Shown here piece by piece: positions 13,301-24,392 of a stretch of DNA of 64,000 bases. The stretch spans positions 57,889,249 to 57,953,248 of the forward strand of contig NC_088295.1 in NCBI RefSeq assembly GCF_032854445.1, written 5' to 3'. Position numbers and translations under genes: made by a program. Source of the stretch: Liolophura sinensis. Lineage: Eukaryota; Mollusca; Polyplacophora; Chitonida; Chitonidae. The notes under the pieces are model-generated. The model was given only the letters and a program-made list of their open reading frames with translations. It made no database searches and was not told where the DNA came from. Position 1 is the stretch's first letter. The number at the start of each line of letters is the position of its first letter.

Positions 13301-14076
13301 TTACAGCATCTATCATGATTTCTACCTTCTTTATGATATTTGAGAACAGCCGTCGAAAGCCTGTTTTTAGCAAGACCCACAACTTTCCAACTAGTTCAAA
13401 ATGATTCTTGCTTATGTTGCTTGGGTGGAATTCTTCACAGTATAAATTTGGTTCATGTACAGGCATGAAAAGACACACTGATAAATAGCACTAAAAATTC
13501 AGTAAGACCCAATACACATTTATGGAATTCGTTGTGATCGGATGACTTTACTGTTCTGAAAAAAAAAAGAAACGAGACCAAAAAGTAAGTATAAAATCAA
13601 AAATAATTCCAATTATCAGAAATATGCTTGAGTATAGTGTAAAATACCAATAAGAAAAGTAAATAAACAGAAAAGAAATATTTTAACCCTTTACCCTTCA
13701 AATTTGTAAAACTACTGATAGCTAATGGTTTCCAAACAATATTCGAGTAAGTACCGCATGTAGGTCTGAAGAAAACAGGCTTCAAGAATTCAAATGGTCA
13801 ATTACAAATTACACATAGCTGCTCAGTGTAAAATTGAAAATTAACAATCACGACTCTCTTGTACAAATGTACAAACCTGGCTATCTAGTACATTAACATC
13901 AGTTATCTCAAATAATCAAATGTTTTTAAGTCCATGTTTCTATAAACTAATAGACAAACATATAAAAGCAAGCAGGAAACTACTCCCACCCACTAATTTA
14001 CATCACAAACAGATTTTAATCTCCAAATTCAGAGTAGATCTAACGATTAAACAGAGTAGAGAAAAATAAAAACACT
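10361..14076. other. AT-rich intergenic spacer
   Basis: No coding exon found on either strand. It holds only the short tandem repeat at 12806 and homopolymer runs. It separates the foldback element from the 3' end of ZUP1. Confidence 0.5.
12806..12881. repeat. 21-bp tandem repeat, about 3.6 copies
   Basis: Units of GTGTAAACTCTAACATATTA follow one another exactly. The last unit differs by CTCTAA to CTGTAA. Confidence 0.85.
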
Positions 14077-14082
14077 TTTATT
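14077..14082 (-). terminator. ZUP1 polyadenylation signal
   Basis: AATAAA on the - strand, about 60 nt beyond the ZUP1 stop codon. This would give a very short 3' UTR. Confidence 0.55.
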
Positions 14083-14140
14083 AAATACATCTACATGAGC
14101 AACAACACAATTTTCATTTGGAATCCTAAATCTGACCGTT

Positions 14141-17100
14141 TTAAAGGCTTTTTACCTCTGCACTTACTTCATAATGATCCTCTTCCAATATACCCATAAC
14201 TGCTACAATCTGATACTGTTTGGCTTTGAGACCCTGGATTGTCCGTCGCAGCATTCGTAAATGGTTCGCAGTTACTTCCCCTTTGAGCTGTTCCATCTGC
14301 CGCTTGCTGCAGCTGGGGTCAAATAATAATGGCCGCAGGCAACCATCCTTCAGCTCTTCTATACCCACAATAGTTCTGCTATGACCTGTTAGAATCCAAC
14401 AATCAAATCATAAAGTGTCCTTGAGTCTCCTCCCCATCATTTTAACAAGGCAATCTGAAAAGGCTCTAGCCCTTTTTAACACATTCGTCAAACTGTCATT
14501 TAAAAGCTATAGGTTTACTGGTAAGTTTATTGCCTGCACTAAAGTGTATTCTCACCCTGATGCTGTAGATACAGAGGGGGCTTATGTGGTGCAGATCTCA
14601 TAAAGTAGTCTCTGACCCAGGTCAACATCTGTGGGTGGGTGCCAGCAGGGCCTGTTGGGGTGTGGAAATCCAGCAACTCACATCTGAAATTAACACAGTT
14701 TGCTAGTGATATTCCACCTGTCCAGGCATATACTGTAAAGGCACAGTGTCACATTCAACCTGGCACAGTGTCACATACTGTAAAGGCAGATGCTAGTCGC
14801 CTATATCCTATGACCATGTTAACTGTATGGTCCTCGTATACAGTCTTGTGGGCCGACCACGGTCAGACCATGTTCGATTATCCATACTGGTGGAAAACAA
14901 GAGGTCTTCATCGAATGTTAGACAAAACAGATGACGCAGACTGTTTATTATCACCAAGGATGCCTGAACAGTGAGTGCTTTTAAATTTACACAGTCTCTG
15001 TTTTGCATGACAATTTAAAATAAAATCTTTTACATAGACTGAAAACAGTTCCCTGTATACATCATGCGAAACAGCCAGAGGCACTCACCTGACCCTGAGG
15101 GAGAGTAGAGTGGCTGTTATTTCTGTGGCACCTATCCACTTGGACGTGTTCACTAGTTTACCACCCAGCTGCTCAGCCCCCTGGACATCAAACCCCTTCT
15201 GCCAGGCAGTCTCTATCAACCTCTGTATCTTGGGTATGGAGGGAATCAAAGGGCGACCTGACAAGAAACACAAAACAGCAAACCTGAATCCTGTCCTGGA
15301 GTTATATTAGTAAAACCTTGTTAGTCATATTTCTTATACATATTTTTTTTTTCTCTCCAGCCGTATGAGGGAAGGTCTACCAGCAACCTGCAGACGGTCG
15401 TGTGTTTCACCCAGGCTCTGCCCAGTTTTCTCCAACCATAATGCGGGCTGCTGTCGCCTAAGTGAAATATTCTTGAGTACGGTGTGTAACACCAATCAAA
15501 TGAATAAATAAACAAATAGATATATATTTTTTGGTAAAATAGGCCGTCTAGGTTATATTTACCTAAAAAAAGTAACTGATGTATAAGGTTTTGTGAACTG
15601 AATGCTCCTCTTGGTGGATAATGATGTAATTATATGTATGATTTTAGTACATAATCAACAAACAAGTGCTGCACATGAGATCATCAGACAAGTAGACATC
15701 AACCATAAACACATGAATACGTGTTTATGGTTATTAAACTTGTGTTTATGGTTTATATAAATATGTGTTTATGGTTAATGATAGACATTAACTAGATGTG
15801 TGATTTGCTGACGCATGTACGCTCATACTTAGTAGTTACCTATCATGTAATAATCAGATACACAGCCATTAGATATGCTATACTATAGTCAAGACAAACA
15901 CATATACCCTAATTCCTCAAATTTTTCACATGTGAAAGAGCAGTGCAATTAATGAATACGATTTTGGAGACAAAATTACATTGGTTAGATTGGCCAATTT
16001 CAGAGCTTCACAAAAAGTATAATTTTATCAGTCTACACAGAATAATGCTTTCAGAATATGCTTGAATATAAACCTTGCAAACATGAGAAAAGGTTGAGCG
16101 TACAGGCACTGGATACATGTCATGCAGTGAAGAGCATTTGTGAAGCGCTTTGGGTGATGTCCAGAATTCACAATTTGGTCAAATTCCCTGACATTATATT
16201 TTACAATGCATTGTGTCACATAAAGATTTGTTACTTGTGGCTGTTATCAACTTAAAAATTTAGCACCATTGAAGGCACATTACTTCATCAGATATCTAGA
16301 TACATGCATTCTTTGTGTGATGTTACATGAAGATTTGATAGCTAGATGTAGTAACTTGAACCTTACCATTAAAGAGAATCTTCTGGTATGTGTCGTCAGT
16401 GGCTAAAGAGGAGAGCAACATCTGTAGGTTTCTGTATCCACAGCCCCACCCCTTATCCCCATGGGAGGCAGCATAATGGTCTGCCTCACTGCACAGCCAC
16501 ACCCCGGACACGTTAGCGGGTAACTTCTCATAAAACTGATGCAGCTGATCTATCACACCTGTGAATACAAAATACATGAACATCGCCACTTCAGCAATAT
16601 TTCAGCCATCTTTAGACACATTAGACAAGTGTGAATTGTCATTGAACACATGTCTGCTGTAGAATCATAGCATACTTGAAGTTAATAAGGCTTTTTTTTT
16701 ACCTTCTGAATTTGGGAAGCACATACATGTATCTCAGGTATATTTGCATGTACACCATTCCACACTCAAAAACAAGCACTTTGGAGTGAGTGAGTGCTTG
16801 GGGTTTAATGTCGTACTTAACAATTTTTGCAGGACGGATTTCCACCGCTCTTTTATCTAGTGCTGCTTCACTGAGACGCCTTACTGAATGCAAGTAAGCC
16901 GCCCGCCCGAGCCATTATACTGATACGGGTCAACCAGTTGTTGCACTATCTCCTTCATGCTGAATGCCAAGCAAAGAAGTTACAACTTCCTCTTTTAAAG
17001 TCCTAGGCGTGCAGTTAAGAATTTGAAATACTGGTACATTGATTTGAGCCATTAAAATAACGGCTCTGTCAAAGTCTAAAATACAACAAAAATAGACATA

Positions 17101-19831
17101 ATGATTTCGCTGAAAAATTATGACTTTCCTCATCCATCACATGACAATGTCAAGTTTAAACCTTCTGAGTAACAAAATACAGGATTTACAAAATTTTAGT
17201 GAAAACGGCAGATTTTTGTGAAAATGGTTCAAACTGATAGGGATCGATTCAACAAACCTTTTGTACAGGAGTGACCATCATCAATGCCATTTACACCGCT
17301 GTGTACAAGTGAAGTCTTGTGGCTGTAGAACTCGTTCATGCTTATCTGCCCTTTACACACAGCTCTCTCCAGGTTCAGCTCGTACTGTTTCTTGTAGTTG
17401 TTTTTGTTGTCCATTCCAAACTGGGCCTAAAATGACAAAATTCTCAACTGAATCTGAATGTTTCGAGCCAACTGAAGGAGCATCAGGGAACGCTTGTTGA
17501 AGCTAAAGCTTTAACTTGAGTCAATATTTGTAGTCTGAATACAGGTTGACCTAAATGTATGTATATCCAATAATTTAGACAATAGATATGATCGACAACT
17601 GTACCAAACTAAAACATCAAGAAATCGTTTCTCTAATAAACGGGGACCATTTCAAAATTTCATGTAGCAATGTTTCACTAGTTTCCTTGCTAGTCACATC
17701 ACATAACAAAGCTTTGGGCCTACAAATGAAAACAAGCTACACTTTGTGATGGACAGAGTTCACTATATCTGTTATAATTTATATGACAGTGTTATTACCT
17801 GAAGCTTTTCAAACTGTTTCTGCTCATCCAACTGTTCAGACTGCTCTTTTTCAGCTATATCTTTTGCTAGTATTTCATCCATCAGCTCCCTGTTTACTAA
17901 GTCAGCTGCCATGGCTGCATCTCCTGTCAGCTGATTGGCTAATTCCTTGGCCTGTATCTGACAAGCAACATCTCTATCTGTATATAACAAATGAAAATGG
18001 TTACATGTATACTTATGCTCGAAAATCATGTCTCCATACATGCCATAAGGCCATCCTTAAAAATTCTTTCTAGGGGCTAAAACGACCAAATCAGTTTGTA
18101 TGGTTTCCTTTTATTGTTATCCTGGCTAATGAAACAAATGGGTAATTTAAAGAAATTAAAATGGAGAGAAAAACAAAAAAAAAGAAACTTTTATCGAGAT
18201 CGACCCCAAAAATTACAGTCTGTAGAGCTCTTTTTAGTGGGTTGGTTGCGTTACACATAACAAAACAAACCAATTTGACTATGGGTGTACATTTCTGAGA
18301 GCAAAAAACTATATTAGTAAGCCAAACAATAAATGCACTATGTTCATGCGCCAATTGAAAATTAAAGGAAAGTCCACAACTACATGTACACCCTAATATA
18401 CATGGAGTATAATACACTGATTCAACAAAAATGTTCCACAATTGTTTCATACAAATTAAAAAGTTGTACATTTCATAATTTGTTGCAAACAAATAAAAAT
18501 CTGTTAAAATTGTTTCATACAGATGAAAATGTCATAGAACTGTTTTACTCACACATAAAAAAAAAAAAACTTAAATAAGGAAAGGCAGGACAAACTATTT
18601 ATGTAAACCATAGTAGACCTGGCTTACATGTTTTACCTTCTGACGACCCAGGAATCTGTTCAGAAGAAAAATGACCTTCCACATGCGCTGTCATGGTGAC
18701 AGGGTCCGGTATATGAACATTACAGACAGGGCACAGTGTATCATCATCCATGGCACAACTCGTCGTAGCTTCAGCAAGGACTGAGTCTGATTCACTAGCA
18801 GGGACATCAGGACTAAGAACATCTGAATGTTTCGAGTTGACGTGGAGTTCGAGAGACAAACTTGAATCCAAGTGCATGTTACATATGGGGCACTCAAAGT
18901 CCAGATGACTTGTACTAGGGATAGGTTCACCTTCTGGGACGATCTCCATGAACTGGTCACTGTCGGCACTCGCTCCATTCTCCATCTGACTGAACCCAGG
19001 ACCCTCCATACTGCCACTGCCACTGGGTTTGGCAGGACTTAATACGTCCAAGTGAGACACATTGACATGCCGCTGAATTTCAGCTTCTGACGATGTGGTG
19101 AATTTGCATAGTGGGCAGTGGAAATCAGATCCTGAACTGGTAGAGCTTGATGTATCACCAGTGGGTTTGGGGGGCGAGTTTTTGCTGCAGGGGGAAACGT
19201 CTAGAGAAAGCCGTGCCCTTTTACTGGCTAGGGAAGACATCTTGTTTTGGGGAAGTTGACTGTCTGGGTTGGACATCACATGAACAACAGGAAGTTTGTA
19301 CATCTTCTCCCCCGTCTCTGCATTAATAAATTCTGTCCTTTCAAGGACTGACGACTCCGCCATCACTGTATCAGACAGGTCGTGTGCCACTACATTCTGA
19401 CCCGAATCCCATTCACAGTCAGATCTCCTATGGACAACGGGCATCACCTGCCCTTTACTACCTGAAAATAATTTACCCCCGTCTTTAGTTATGTCTACTA
19501 AACTCTTATTAAAATATTCCAAATTTACATACGGGGCCTTTTTCCCCTTTTTAAAACTAGACTTATCACGTGAACTAGAAGAATCTGATCGAGGGTTATC
19601 GGCCTCGCCGTCGCTGCTTTGTCTCTTGTTCGGACTCAGGAGTTCAAGATGTTCCATGTACATATGGTCTTCAATTTCTTCCACAGAACCCCCATGGATG
19701 TCACAGAAGGGGCAGCACACAGACGCCTCCACGTGTTCCAACAGTACATGTGTCCTCATCTCCTGCTCACTCAGCCCATCCTGACCACATATTACACAGT
19801 TAAAACAGGATGGAATTCCGCCCTCAGCCAT
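14141..19831 (-). CDS. ZUP1: ZUP1/ZUFSP, K63-specific deubiquitinase (C78 family)
   Basis: Seven coding exons join in phase: 19831-18637, 17977-17799, 17426-17258, 16558-16367, 15257-15089, 14683-14556 and 14385-14141. They encode 758 residues, longer than human ZUP1 (578). The start was chosen at the perfect GCCATGG context. An AG acceptor about 55 nt upstream suggests a 5' UTR exon. Five C2H2-like fingers have their cysteines at 12/15, 40/43, 239/242, 314/317 and 367/370. Residues 399-458 form an acidic helical stretch where the family carries ubiquitin-binding helices. The C78 peptidase domain has Cys554 in GDKGWGCGYRN, His679 in QHQGHSRTIVG and Asp700 in LLFDPS. The His-Asp spacing of 21 equals the human one. 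The known family role is cleaving long K63-linked ubiquitin chains in nuclear genome maintenance. It appears complete and functional. Confidence 0.96.
15352..15519 (+). repeat. SINE family A, 5'-truncated, in a ZUP1 intron
   Basis: Forward copy from CAGCCGTATGAGGG through CAACCTGCAGACGG to the TTCTTGAGTACGG end and an AATAAATAAACA tail. It lies in the intron between the 16558-16367 and 15257-15089 exons, antisense to the gene. Confidence 0.85.
16782..17012 (-). repeat. SINE family B, in a ZUP1 intron
   Basis: Reverse copy starting with the GAGTGAGTGAGTG tail complement and running to AAGTCCTAGGCGTG. It matches most of the 20818-21143 element. Confidence 0.85.
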
Positions 19832-20483
19832 GGCTTGGATTGACGCAAGACGATTGATGGTCAGGGGCACCTTTTGGATTCAGCCTGAAAATAAGAAAAA
19901 GGAGACTCAGACTGTGTGCTTTGCAGAGAAATATCTAGAGCCCTTTTAGTTCTGGAAAACATTTGGACTCTCAAACTAACCAAGCTACATTAAAACTAAC
20001 AAGTATACTGAACAAGAATAAAATGACAGTTTCTCAATAAAAAGATAACTTTTCATACAAATTTCTTTCATTCACAGATTTACAGACCTCAGAAAGCATC
20101 ACTTTGAATTGCGTTTTATAAAATTTCTGCATGTTCACAAGGTTTGGGATGAGAACCTTACAGTTTTTTGAGGATATGACCCTTCTTTGCCTGTGTTACA
20201 CGTCTGAACACAGTACCTTGAGTTGGGTATATATATTCTCCTGAAACTTATTTATTTCATTGGTGTTTAACAGCAAGTCCAAATGCTTTTCACTTATATG
20301 TTGGCAATCAGGTATATGGGAGGGAAAAAATAGGAATGGCCAAAGTAAACACTGCCCTTCACCAGGTATATGAAAAAACTCTAATCTGTATATCTGTAAA
20401 TCTTTAACCACTGAAGCGCTTTCTCCAATGGAATTTATGCATACAGCTGATATGAAAATGATTCTAACGATTTGTGTGTGTCA
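19832..20483. other. ZUP1 5' flank; SINE relic
   Basis: AG acceptor near 19886 (- strand) implies a non-coding ZUP1 exon further upstream. A worn family A relic lies near 20245-20330 (TTTATTTCATTGGTGTTTAA). No gene otherwise. Confidence 0.5.
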
Positions 20484-20748
20484 GTATTTATTTATTTGAT
20501 TGGTGTTTTACGCCGTACTCAAGAGTATTTCACTTATACGACAGCGGCCAGCATTACGGTGGGAGGAAACCGGGCACAGCCCGGAGGAAACCCACGACCA
20601 TCCACAGGTTGCTGGCAGACCTTCCCTCTTATGGCCGGAGAGGAAGCCAGCATGAACTGGACTTGAACTCACAGCGACCCCATTGATGAGAGACTCCTGG
20701 GTCATTACACTGCGCTAGCGCGCTAACTAACTGAGCCCCGGAGGCCCC
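20484..20748 (-). repeat. full-length SINE family A with target-site duplication
   Basis: Flanked by the 9-bp direct repeat TGTGTGTCA (20475-20483 and 20749-20757). On the - strand it opens with a tRNA-like head (GGCCTCCGGGGCTCAGTTAG, an A-box region, then a TTCAAGTCC B-box). It continues through the GCCGGTTTCC body and ends in (AAAT)n. It is the best reference copy of the family in this window. Confidence 0.9.
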
Positions 20749-20817
20749 TGTGTGTCAATAAAGACGAAGCCTTCCCAAAACTATGCAGATTATTCTCAAC
20801 ATCTTGTAGCTCTCTCT

Positions 20818-21143
20818 CGGGACCGGTAGATCCAGGATCAATCCTTGATCGAGTCACACCTAGGACTTTAAAAGAGAAAGTTGTAACTTCCTCGCTTGGC
20901 GTTCAGCATGAGGGGACAGTGCAACGACTGGTTGACCCGTATCAGTATAATGGCTCGGGCGGGGCGGCTTACTTGCCTTCGGTAAGTCGTCTCAGTGAAG
21001 TAGCACTAAATAAAAGAGTGGTGGAAATCCGTCCTGCAACAAGGAGGCACATTACACGTACATGCACCTTAAGGATTCCTTCGTTGTCAGATGACTGAAA
21101 AATTGTTGAGTACGACGTTAAACCCCAAGCACTCACTCACTCA
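20818..21143 (+). repeat. SINE family B, longest + strand copy, with target-site duplication
   Basis: Flanked by the 11-bp direct repeat TAGCTCTCTCT (20807-20817 and 21144-21154). It contains the central GTATCAGTATAATGGCTCGG segment and ends TACGACGTTAAACCCC then ACTCACTCACTCA. The 5' end lacks a clear A-box, so this copy is probably truncated relative to the tRNA-headed relative at 38225-38539. Confidence 0.9.
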
Positions 21144-21834
21144 TAGCTCTCTCTGAATGTTTCAACATAATTGTCCCACAAGATTTTGAAAAGGCTGAAG
21201 GATTAGGGTAAATGAGAATAGGAGACTTCTACTCTGTACATGTCCAAGTATGACAACTGTAATGTGTGCTGGGAATATATATGTATGCACATATATATTT
21301 TTTTCTACATCTGATGTCTTATAAGACTGAATTTTAGCCATTAATACCTGGAACATATCCTAATTTCTCTATTAAATTCAGGCCACAAGAGGCAGTAATC
21401 ACGCATGTATATGTCCTTTTGTACTTACAGCTTTAGCTCACATTTTGCTGTATCTTTTTTTAATTACATTTAGAGTGATTGTTTTTGTTTGTTTTTTAAT
21501 TGTGGTTTAACATCTCTTGTCTCTTCACAGATAATGACAATCCATTTCTGCTGCTCTACTGATCAGTGATACCCCTCAGAAAACACTGCACACAATGAGC
21601 CGCCCTATCCCATGTACACTGAATTATGAACATGATCTGAATAAGTTTTGTGGGTGAAATTTGAAACCTACATTTCATTTGAAACAGCAGTTTACTTCTT
21701 ATGCTAAATAATATGGGCTGGGTTTTCAATTAGAATTGGAAAAGGAGGTCTGTGTTCAAAAGCAGGCAACTGAATTGAAAGTAATTATGTCAGTAATTAC
21801 TACTGATGTAAATGGTAAGAATATTCCAAGTAGG

Positions 21835-22096
21835 CAGCTACGGGGACGGCAGTAGACAGCTGTCTGCATCCTGCTACGGGGACGGCAGTAGACAGCTGTC
21901 TGCATCCTGCTACGGGGACGGCAGTAGACAGCTGTCTGCAACCTGCTACGGGGACGGCAGTAGACAGCTGTCTGCATCCTGCTACGGGGACGGCAGTAGA
22001 CAGCTGTCTGCATCCTGCTACGGGGACGGCAGTAGACAGCTGTCTGCATCCTGCTACGGGGACGGCAGTAGACAGCTGTCTGCAACCTGCTACTTG
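21835..22096. repeat. 36-bp minisatellite, seven nearly identical copies
   Basis: Each unit carries TACGGGGACGGCAGTAGA and the palindrome GACAGCTGTC. The only clear variation is CATC versus CAACC. The unit is a multiple of three, so frames stay open on both strands (a 12-residue repeat, for example YGDGSRQLSASC). The near identity points to recent expansion. Confidence 0.93.
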
Positions 22097-22323
22097 CCCT
22101 TTTTTGAACACCATGTATGGGTATGCAAAAAGTACAAACTCAAGTTTGTACAGTCTACATTTGTGTCTAGAAATGTTGAATTAAATTAGCAAATAACAGC
22201 AATCATGGATGATTAAGTAAAAGCTTCAGGTGAGGATATAAAAAATGTCCATGTATATAATCTATGCAGTCTGAGTCTTTTAACTACTGACTACATGAAA
22301 TGTAGGCCCTTGGGAATGAATCT

Positions 22324-22345
22324 TATATATATATATATATATATA
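22324..22345. repeat. TA microsatellite
   Basis: Eleven TA dinucleotides. Confidence 0.9.
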
Positions 22346-22614
22346 AACAATGATGAAGGCATGACAAAACAGTGGCCACTGCCTATTTCTGTAATAAGTC
22401 AGTTAAGAACAAGACATCGGGCAGACAAAAAACAACATATTTGCATGAACACAATATACCACATAACATCCAAAAACAGCAAATGCACTGACATGAGGTA
22501 GAGGAAACAGAGCTGCACTAGACAGGCACCAGTAAGTTCAATTGAACGTCATGTGTAGCAAGAGCTGACAACCAGGTCTGATGTGATCTTTAACTATGAG
22601 ATCGTCAAATATTA

Positions 22615-22865
22615 CCACAACAAGCCTAATCAGCACTTGAGTTCATGCAAAAATCGACGAGACAGGTGGGTGCCCTTCCAAAGTATTGCTGCTAAAAGAC
22701 GCAATTTTACATTATGTGCTAAGTCAACAGCCAGATGGGCATCCAATCTAGCAACTATCGCAAAATAATGTCTTTTATCTATGTTACTTTGCGAGAGCCC
22801 CCACCTGTCTCGTTGATATCTGCGTGAACTTGCAAGACCCCTGAAATGCCGATTGGGCTTACTGA
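22615..22865. mobile_element. foldback/MITE-like element
   Basis: The left arm (about 22619-22673) has AAGCCTAATCAGCACTTG and CGACGAGACAGGTGGG. The right arm (about 22797-22862) has CCACCTGTCTCGTTG and GCCGATTGGGCTT in reverse complement. About 120 bp lie between, with no coding capacity. Confidence 0.75.
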
Positions 22866-23006
22866 CATTAAATGTAAAGGAAAAGACCTCTATAAATCGA
22901 AGCAGGCATTAATAAACAGGTCACTTAAACTATGCATAAATATACTTCCATTTACTTTTTTAAATTTTTGTAAAAAGAGTTAAAGGCGTTCAAACCTTTG
23001 AATTCT

Positions 23007-23245
23007 AAGAAGGGCTTTATGGACAATACTATCAGAGTTTAGGAACTCTGATGTCACATGAAATTTTTCCAACTCTAATCACGACATTGACTGTTGAAAT
23101 AACTCTTTATACCCATGAATAAAACATTACTGATAGAAGGTTCCCAAAAATTCCTTCCTTCTGGTGAACATCAGGAAAAAAAATGTGATGTGATGTCAGA
23201 GTTCTTAAAGACTGTCAGTATGGCTCATAAAGCCCCCCATAGTAT
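23007..23245. mobile_element. foldback/MITE-like element
   Basis: The arms AGGGCTTTATGGACAATACT ... AACTCTGATGTCACAT (23009-23059) and ATGTGATGTCAGAGTTC ... CATAAAGCCCCCC (about 23184-23242) are imperfect inverted copies. No open frame of note. Confidence 0.75.
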
Positions 23246-23859
23246 TAAGTATTTGAATGCTTTTCAACACTCTTAAGAAAATCTGAAAAATAAATGACGG
23301 TATTGTTAAACATAGTTTTCAGTTGTCTGTTTGATGAACCTTACTGCATAGTTTAGCTGTCTTTTCCTTTAGTTAAACTATTTTAGCAGCTAGTTAAGTC
23401 ACCCACTGTAAATCGATCAGCCCCAAAATCCAGTCCACTGATGGGTTATATTTACCAATATGCAGAGGCTGCTGGACAATATTAAGTTTACTGCCACCGG
23501 CAATTTCTTTTCTAGTCAATCAGTTTGTAGGAAGTTATATCACCTTGTGCCATGTTTTGCAACATAACTACCTCAGTCCTCAGTCCCAAAGCCATTGTGT
23601 CATAAGATAATGTTGAAAAGCCTAGTTTCCCTCAGAAATGAGCAGCTCTCTAAATTTTAATTAAAAGCCTTAAAAAAAAAAAAGGAAATTAAAATTTTGA
23701 GTGGTGGTGGTGGGAGGGGGGCTTTTAAGTCTCTGCAAAGTCCACGCTGTCTTCATGTACACAGACGTGACCCTACGACAGATTACAGTGTCGTCAATTG
23801 TCATGTTTATCTCTTTGTACGCGTTGACACATGTGATTTGACTTATCTGTGGGGGCAAT

Positions 23860-24392
23860 ACAAACGTGAGACGGAGCTGTCACTACCACTTCAACCCAAC
23901 ACAGCCCAATTCATTTTCTACATTCTATCGCAAATTGATCGATGCCTCGAAAGTTGAGAACAGAAAATGCAGCTGTGAAGCACGTCACGTTCCCACAAGG
24001 GACAAAATAGCTCGTACCGATGATCTGTGAGGTTACTCAGTCGACAAAATCCACAAAACCGACTGGATCATCGCGTTGTCGCTTCCATGTTGCTGATTTA
24101 ATATGCGCGGGTATGATGTAATGCTTTTTATCCAATGAAATATCTCGACATTCACACAGGAATTATCATCCAATCAAATAAAGGATTAAGAAGCCCACAT
24201 GGAGTGAGTGATTAACTAATGGCCGTCGCTGTTATGTGACGAAGTCAAGATACAGCCAATGAACGCTTAGCTAACAAAGTGCGCACTTGTCATGGCCAAA
24301 ACACATTGTCAAACAACAACATCATGCTTGGTTGCTGATAACTAAAGCAGACGACAGAACCTTTTAGTCAGTGAACGGGCGGCAGAGGAGAG
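23860..24392. promoter_or_regulatory. candidate FAM162 promoter, possibly shared with ZUP1
   Basis: It lies directly upstream of FAM162 and is less AT-rich than its surroundings, with scattered CpGs. CCAAT motifs occur in both orientations (ATCCAATGAA near 24130, ATCCAATCAA near 24170, GCCAATGAAC near 24255). ZUP1 points the other way and needs an upstream non-coding exon, so a shared promoter is possible. No matching ZUP1 donor could be fixed here. Confidence 0.35.

Noticed and set aside
18091-18492. 133-codon - strand frame between ZUP1 exons
   Set aside because: It lies wholly in a ZUP1 intron and its composition matches translated AT-rich non-coding DNA.
19832-19870. Extension of ZUP1 upstream to a GTG codon at 19870
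   Set aside because: GTG is not a normal start in animals. The ATG at 19831 has a perfect GCCATGG context, and the upstream part follows a splice acceptor.
21835-22096. CRISPR array
   Set aside because: The repeats are contiguous with no unique spacers, and the genome is eukaryotic.
21756-22189. Repetitive proteins encoded by the 36-bp array on both strands
   Set aside because: The frames are open only because the unit is a multiple of three. There is no conserved flanking coding sequence.
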